10,311 nt of DNA from Lachnoclostridium sp. UBA7215 (GTDB lineage Bacteria > Bacillota > Clostridia > Lachnospirales > Lachnospiraceae). The notes under the pieces are model-generated. The model did not search any database and was not told the DNA's origin. It saw nothing but the letters and a program-made list of their open reading frames with translations. Positions 6,062 to 10,311 of the stretch are shown here, in pieces. Positions within the stretch are counted from its first letter, which is position 1. Each line of letters begins with the position of its first letter. The stretch spans positions 1 through 10,311 of the forward strand of contig DKUB01000098.1 in the NCBI GenBank assembly GCA_002490465.1, written 5' to 3'. The position numbers and the translations under genes are program-made.

Positions 6062-6514
6062 TCAGGCCTCCTTTTTATTTTTAAGGATGTCATAAACGCG
6101 GTATTTTATCACATAATCCTGGTTTTCTACAACAATCTGAGCACCTTTTCTTGTATCGGAATTTATAATAATCGGAGCTTTCAGATTTACGCTCATCTGC
6201 GTCAAATCAGGAGGTACATTCATTGTGAGTAAAATCACAAGATTTTCTTCTGTCAGCTCGCCAAGTCCTTTTAACAGTTCATCCTCAACTACCGGATTGT
6301 AATCCTCTTTTACAATCCACGGTTTAATAATCGGCATTGCAAAATCCCGTTCATCTACACTCTGCAGCCAGGAAATATTGGTCTCTTCCTTTTCGCAGTC
6401 ATATAAAATGGTATATCTCTTTAAATTTTCAAATCCAATAATCCCGCAGTCAAACGTTACAATTTTTTCCTCCGGGAGGTCAACTTCCCCAAAGAATTTG
6501 GTCTTTACAAGCAT
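6062..6514 (-). CDS. fliW: Flagellar assembly factor FliW (CsrA antagonist)
   Basis: A 150-residue cytoplasmic protein. In Bacillus, FliW binds either flagellin or CsrA; when flagellin is exported, free FliW sequesters CsrA and relieves translational repression. Family hallmarks are an N-terminal beta domain (TKFFGEVDLPEE, then IVTFDCGIIGFENLKRY), a central FAMPIIKPW segment, and the C-terminal VNLKAPIIINSDTRKGAQIV strand region. I start it at the ATG at 6514 because GGAGG lies 5 bases upstream. Longer in-frame starts (ATG at 6526, GTG at 6541) either overlap that Shine-Dalgarno or have none of their own, and would add residues the family does not need. The stop is 2 bases before csrA, and AAGGAGG in its last codons serves csrA, so the pair is likely coupled. 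Confidence 0.95.
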   Translation of the reverse strand: MLVKTKFFGEVDLPEEKIVTFDCGIIGFENLKRYTILYDCEKEETNISWLQSVDERDFAMPIIKPWIVKEDYNPVVEDELLKGLGELTEENLVILLTMNVPPDLTQMSVNLKAPIIINSDTRKGAQIVVENQDYVIKYRVYDILKNKKEA

Positions 6515-6517
6515 ATT

Positions 6518-6526
6518 CTCCTCCAT
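6518..6526 (-). promoter_or_regulatory. Ribosome binding site that decides the fliW start
   Basis: GGAGGAG lies 5 bases before the ATG at 6514. The upstream in-frame ATG at 6526 is part of the motif ATGGAGG itself and is very probably not a start codon. Confidence 0.8.
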
Positions 6527-6551
6527 TTCTGCCTTAAACACTTCACTGGTT

Positions 6552-8057
6552 TTAAATAAAATTCAACAGGGACTGCCCAAGAATTTTCGAGGTTGCTCCA
6601 AGCGTAGCCTGATAGAGAAGATTTGCCTGGTTAAACAGTACATAAGCCTCTCCCAGATCGGCGTCCTCATTTTCTGATTTTGCTTCCTCGGTATCCATCT
6701 CCTGTGTCTTCAGGCCCTCTTCTGTCATTTCCATTCTCTTATAACGGGCACCATGGTCGGCAAGGGCAATATTCAAACGGTCCTGGGACTCCTGGCAAGT
6801 TGTGATCCCGGATCCCAGCGCATCCCCTAATACCTGTTTTTGCAGAGCAATCTGGGTTTCAAGCTGATTTTTTAATTCATTCAGATTCGCAAGTGTCGTC
6901 GTATCACCCTCATCACAGTCAGCAATTCTCTTCTCCACAGATTTCAGATTTGCCTCAATAACATCATAATCGTTGCAGATATTTATAATGTCCTCAATCT
7001 TTCGCCCAACCGACAGGGAAATGGAATTGCAGCCCTCCGTATTGACCGTCAATGTCTGGCTGAAATTAATCTGATAATTAATCGCCTGTGTACCTGCTGA
7101 TGTATAATTAATGGTCTCATTTGTTACATTATCTGTCGCTGAACAAATAAAATAGTGCTCCGGACGGACATCATTTTTCTCAAAATCCGTCTTCTTATAC
7201 TGCACTTTCAAATCTGACCCCGCGCGGACCTGGTCATATATTGCGTCGCCAAAAACAAGCTCCCCTGTCTCCGGAACATAATATACATTATTACCCTGAG
7301 GATTCAGATGCTCATTGTATTTGTCCGTACCCGGAGGTGTGGCATTTTTTGTTACCACATGTTTAATTGTCGGCGTTACCGTCTGAGTAGCACCGGAGCT
7401 GTCCACATAGGTCAATGTCATGGCTGCATCATCACAGTTGTCGTATGACAGCTGAATCCGATGCGTAGTCTGATATTTTGACGCTGCCAAAGCATAATTA
7501 TCTGCTGTCGCAGCTGCATCATATTCTGCCTGACCATAAACATACTGGTATTTCTTGATCTCGTTTATGTCCAAATCCTCATTAATTGTGTATGTCACCG
7601 TATTCTGACTTTTATCAAAAAGCATCGGCACATCGGTGCGATACCCGGTAAACAGGTAGCGCCCTGCATAATCTGCATTGGCATTCTGCTCATAGATATA
7701 ATGGGCATACTGTTTTAACTGGGTTACGATGTCCTGGCGCTGCTCGGCGCTGTAAGTTCCTGTAGCCGCCTGTGTACAATAGCTAATCATCTCTTCCATA
7801 CGGCCATTGACATCTTTCAGATAGGTTTCTGTCGCATCCATCCAGGCTCTTGCATCATTAATATTGCTCTTATACTGTTTAATTTCTACAAGAGTAGAGC
7901 GGTATTTCAAGGCGCGTACGGCAATTGTAGGATCATCCGATGGACGTGAAATCTTTTTGTGTGTATTATACTGCTCAAGATATTTATTATACGCTGCTTT
8001 ATTCTTCTGCATATTCAATAGAGAATTGTTGCGCATCATTGTATTGGTAATTCTCAT
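6552..8057 (-). CDS. flgL: Flagellar hook-associated protein 3 (FlgL)
   Basis: A 501-residue junction protein that sits between FlgK and the flagellin filament. The flagellin-like N-terminus is clear: MRITNTMM, then KKISRPSDDP at residues 34-43. The C-terminus is also typical: residues 466-500 (ADLGEAYVLFNQANLLYQAT followed by a GQSLLNF end). Residues about 350-460 form the returning helical arm. Residues about 150-345 are a beta-rich, Tyr/Thr-rich central domain (for example LTYVDSSGATQTVTPT) that makes the protein much longer than the roughly 317 residues of E. coli FlgL. The ATG at 8057 is preceded by AAGGAGG, 6 bases upstream. It starts 19 bases after the second flgK and is probably in the same transcript. 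It has seven cysteines. Confidence 0.95.
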   Translation of the reverse strand: MRITNTMMRNNSLLNMQKNKAAYNKYLEQYNTHKKISRPSDDPTIAVRALKYRSTLVEIKQYKSNINDARAWMDATETYLKDVNGRMEEMISYCTQAATGTYSAEQRQDIVTQLKQYAHYIYEQNANADYAGRYLFTGYRTDVPMLFDKSQNTVTYTINEDLDINEIKKYQYVYGQAEYDAAATADNYALAASKYQTTHRIQLSYDNCDDAAMTLTYVDSSGATQTVTPTIKHVVTKNATPPGTDKYNEHLNPQGNNVYYVPETGELVFGDAIYDQVRAGSDLKVQYKKTDFEKNDVRPEHYFICSATDNVTNETINYTSAGTQAINYQINFSQTLTVNTEGCNSISLSVGRKIEDIINICNDYDVIEANLKSVEKRIADCDEGDTTTLANLNELKNQLETQIALQKQVLGDALGSGITTCQESQDRLNIALADHGARYKRMEMTEEGLKTQEMDTEEAKSENEDADLGEAYVLFNQANLLYQATLGATSKILGQSLLNFI

Positions 8058-8076
8058 GGTCAGCCTCCTTTATGCA

Positions 8077-9969
8077 TTACACTGCCGTTTCATTAATCAG
8101 TTTATCAATTACCTCTGCCATGACAGACAGTGCTTTGTACTGGTTATAAAGCATCTGCTGGAACAAGAGCAGGTCTGCCCCCTCCTCATCTTCATCTACG
8201 CCGGAAATCGCTTTTCTGCTGCTGTCTACCATGTAGAGCAGATTGCTCTGGCTCTCTGCCAAAGATTCAGATTTACGGCAGTCTACACCAACAGTAGATG
8301 TAAATGCCTGAATAAAAGAATCCGGTGCCCCGTAAACAAACATATCTGCTTTGTCTTTTAATTCTGTCAGCTTCTGAAGGTTTACCGCATTATCACTACC
8401 TGCTTCCGCAGTATCTTTTGCCGCAATCAGTGTCGGGTCCTCTACCATTTTGGCTGACACACAGAAATTTAAAGCTGTCATGTAATAATAAGAACCTGTA
8501 TATGTTCCGTCCGCATTCTGTTTTGCCATTGATTCAAAGGATTTATCGACACCGTTCACCTTCTCCTGCATAATATAATTTTCACCGGTTGTAGGAACAG
8601 TAGCATTAAAAAATTCGATACCCAGCTGGCTGTCCGGCACACTGTAACCATTCCACCCGCTCTTTTGAATCGCATTAAACTGTTCCGAATAAGTACGGAC
8701 AAATTCGTTTAACTGTGCCATATAATACGGTATTCCGCGGAAATTTACCTTTGAACCGGCGGTTGCCTCATTCCCATTAGCTACTGCCCTATTTAACGCA
8801 TTTATATGGGTACTGTTTAATTCCTCCCGTCTCAACTGAAATGTGTATGTGAAATTACCGCTCGCATCCACATCTACGGTAAAGGAATCATAGGCATAAG
8901 TATGTCCTAATATTGTAATTTCACCATCATGTGACGGAATATTCAGCTTGTTTACATCATTGCAATTCGTTCCCGTCACCACAACCTCACATGGATTGTC
9001 ATTAAGACTCTGTGGCGCCTTTGTAACAGTTCCATTCAACGCTATATCATTATTTCCATCTCTTATTTCAAATAACGCCTGAAGCTGACCGCCAAGCAAT
9101 CTGCTATACGATCTGAAATCGGTACCATCTGCCCACTTTATTTCATAGCATCCCTTAATATCATTTATATTGCTGTAAGTATCTTTCTGCTCTACTTTCA
9201 GCTTATTTACCTGATAGGTGTCCACAAGCACACCGCCGTTCATATAAACATAGAACTGCTTATCGCCAACGCCGTCTGCCGGCTCTTTCTCCAACGTCTC
9301 CACACTACAGTACTGAGACAGCTCATCAATCAGAACGGTGCGCTGATCACGCAAATCGTTTGCCACACCGCCATATGTCTCAATCTCATTAATCTGCTTT
9401 GTCAACGATACAATTTTTTCCGCGTAGGCATTTATCTGCTCTACACAGCTTTTTATCTGCGTATTTGCCTGTTCCTGCTGCTGCTGGAGTTTATCCGCTA
9501 CATTCCGGACAAATTCTGTAAATGTCTCTGCCGTAGTAACACACTGCCTGCGTATGGTACCATTATCTGGTTTACCAACCAAATCGCTAAGTGTTGCATT
9601 AAAAGAGGCAAATGCTGAAGTTATCAGAGCCGGTGTATCACTGTCACTCGTGATACCGGCAGCCAGTATGCTCTGCATTTCGTTCAGATATATTCTTTCC
9701 GTGTCATATTGACTGTACGCAGACTGAGTGGACTGATATTTCACATCATAGTACTCATCACGCAGCCTGGAAATATCTGTCACAAGGACACCGGCTCCCT
9801 GTACAAGAAATCCTCCCTTGTTGCTGACCATGGAGGTCATATTTGCCACTTGCTTGGAATATCCCTTTGTCTCTATATTCGCAACATTGTGCGATGTTGT
9901 CTGAATTGCCGCCTGATAAGCCATCATTCCAGACCTTGCTATCTCAAAACTTCCAAATGTTGATGCCAT
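8077..9969 (-). CDS. flgK: Flagellar hook-associated protein 1 (FlgK), second complete paralog
   Basis: A 630-residue hook-filament junction protein. The N-terminal D0 domain has the rod/hook/HAP signature around residues 27-40 (HNVANIETKGYSKQ). The C-terminus has the matching helix (SGVDEDEEGADLLLFQQ near residues 590-606, then AEVIDKLI). Residues about 150-215 are predicted helical and Gln-rich (LQQQQEQ), as in the D1 domain. It is longer than enterobacterial FlgK (547 residues), and the extra length lies in the variable central domains. The ATG at 9969 follows AGGAGG, which overlaps the end of the upstream flgK. The two FlgK C-termini are clearly divergent, so this is not a recent duplication. 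It has eight cysteines, which is unusual for an axial protein. Being followed by flgL fits flgK-flgL junction assembly. Confidence 0.95.
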   Translation of the reverse strand: MASTFGSFEIARSGMMAYQAAIQTTSHNVANIETKGYSKQVANMTSMVSNKGGFLVQGAGVLVTDISRLRDEYYDVKYQSTQSAYSQYDTERIYLNEMQSILAAGITSDSDTPALITSAFASFNATLSDLVGKPDNGTIRRQCVTTAETFTEFVRNVADKLQQQQEQANTQIKSCVEQINAYAEKIVSLTKQINEIETYGGVANDLRDQRTVLIDELSQYCSVETLEKEPADGVGDKQFYVYMNGGVLVDTYQVNKLKVEQKDTYSNINDIKGCYEIKWADGTDFRSYSRLLGGQLQALFEIRDGNNDIALNGTVTKAPQSLNDNPCEVVVTGTNCNDVNKLNIPSHDGEITILGHTYAYDSFTVDVDASGNFTYTFQLRREELNSTHINALNRAVANGNEATAGSKVNFRGIPYYMAQLNEFVRTYSEQFNAIQKSGWNGYSVPDSQLGIEFFNATVPTTGENYIMQEKVNGVDKSFESMAKQNADGTYTGSYYYMTALNFCVSAKMVEDPTLIAAKDTAEAGSDNAVNLQKLTELKDKADMFVYGAPDSFIQAFTSTVGVDCRKSESLAESQSNLLYMVDSSRKAISGVDEDEEGADLLLFQQMLYNQYKALSVMAEVIDKLINETAV

Positions 9970-9973
9970 CTTG

Positions 9974-10311
9974 TCAGCCTCCTAACCGTTCTATTATGTA
10001 TTCCAGCATTTCAGCTACCGTTGTTATATATCGGGACGATGCATTGTAGCACTGCTGGAATTTAATCAAATTGGATAATTCCTCATCTGTGGAAACCCCC
10101 ATTACATTCTGTCTCTCATTAAATGCCGTCGTCACGGTAAGTTCCTGGTTTGATACAATACCGTACCATATATTTCCTGTCGTTGACAATTCGGAAACCA
10201 TCTGCGTATAGTATCCAAATACATTATACGTAGTTGAGGAATTAGGATTTAAAACTCCTACTGTCTCATGGATGGCATCCGCCATTTCCAACCACTCCTG
10301 ATGGGCAAAAC
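9974..10311 (-). CDS. flgK: Flagellar hook-associated protein 1 (FlgK), first paralog, C-terminal part only
   Basis: The reading frame is open through the right edge, so only the last 111 residues are present and the start lies outside the window. A TTG at 10291 could be read as a start, but the frame continues upstream (FAHQEW precedes it), so it is internal. The end carries the FlgK C-terminal signature: VMGVSTDEELSNLIKFQQ, then YNASSRYITTVAEMLEYII. This is the terminal D0 helix that packs in the hook-filament junction. FlgK forms the first junction ring between hook and filament and is exported by the flagellar type III apparatus. The final codons (GGA GGC TGA) also provide the Shine-Dalgarno of the next gene, only 4 bases downstream, so the two are probably translationally coupled. 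Family assignment is firm; how its role is divided with the second FlgK is unknown. Confidence 0.93.
   Translation of the reverse strand, partial: FAHQEWLEMADAIHETVGVLNPNSSTTYNVFGYYTQMVSELSTTGNIWYGIVSNQELTVTTAFNERQNVMGVSTDEELSNLIKFQQCYNASSRYITTVAEMLEYIIERLGG

Noticed and set aside
7864..8361. A 165-codon plus-strand frame across the flgL-flgK junction.
   Set aside because: It is antisense to the ends of two clear genes, and its composition is that of a complementary-strand shadow.
9470..9492. CAG-rich tract in the second flgK as a microsatellite or phase-variable repeat.
   Set aside because: Only a short run of Gln codons (LQQQQEQ) in a helical region. It is in frame and too short to suggest slippage control.
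10289..10291. TTG as the start of a short independent protein at the right edge.
   Set aside because: The frame is open upstream to the window edge and the sequence is the C-terminus of FlgK, so this is a partial gene, not a small gene.
1..10311. CRISPR arrays, tRNA or rRNA genes, insertion sequences and attachment sites.
   Set aside because: No repeat-spacer pattern, cloverleaf-like segment, transposase or terminal inverted repeats were seen. The window is gene-dense with intact flagellar genes.

Overview
The window is a stretch of a flagellar late-assembly cluster, probably from a motile anaerobic member of the Lachnospiraceae (Clostridia). This rests on the gene order flgK-flgK-flgL-fliW-csrA-flaG-fliD-fliS-chaperone, strong AGGAGG-type ribosome binding sites, moderate-to-low GC, enlarged axial proteins, and the FliW/CsrA pair typical of Gram-positive flagellates. 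The genus assignment is inference. All nine genes lie on the minus strand, so the cluster reads from the right edge to the left edge.

From 10311 to 6552 are the hook-filament junction proteins: the C-terminal end of one FlgK (its start is outside the window), a second complete and divergent FlgK, and FlgL. From 6514 to 5841 is the regulatory pair fliW-csrA, 2 bases apart. From 5736 to 2525 are flaG, a 756-residue filament cap protein FliD, and the flagellin chaperone FliS. A small FlgN/FliT-type chaperone follows at 2520-2026. After a 121-base gap comes a 604-residue fusion of a LicC-like CTP-dependent nucleotidyltransferase and a CobD/HisC-like PLP enzyme. At 43-68 there is a good sigma-28-type promoter firing left out of the window, so another late flagellar gene, possibly a flagellin, may begin just beyond the edge.

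The genes form one assembly module. FlgK and FlgL make the junction, FliD caps the filament, FliS and the FlgN/FliT-type protein escort export substrates, and CsrA with its antagonist FliW couples translation to flagellin export. The noncoding DNA adds to this. The flaG Shine-Dalgarno lies in the hexaloop of a short hairpin. The fliD leader has an 8-bp perfect hairpin presenting GGA in a hexaloop, a second GGA loop upstream, and a third GGA at the Shine-Dalgarno. These have the geometry of CsrA targets, which suggests that CsrA controls flaG and fliD as well as, or instead of, flagellin. The nucleotidyltransferase-PLP fusion suggests that a CDP-activated amino-alcohol or similar group is made for surface or flagellar decoration; this is inference from family and position. 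No RNA genes, mobile elements or CRISPR arrays were seen. The only intergenic gaps over 50 bases are 1-89, 1905-2025, 5210-5316 and 5737-5840, and each is described below.
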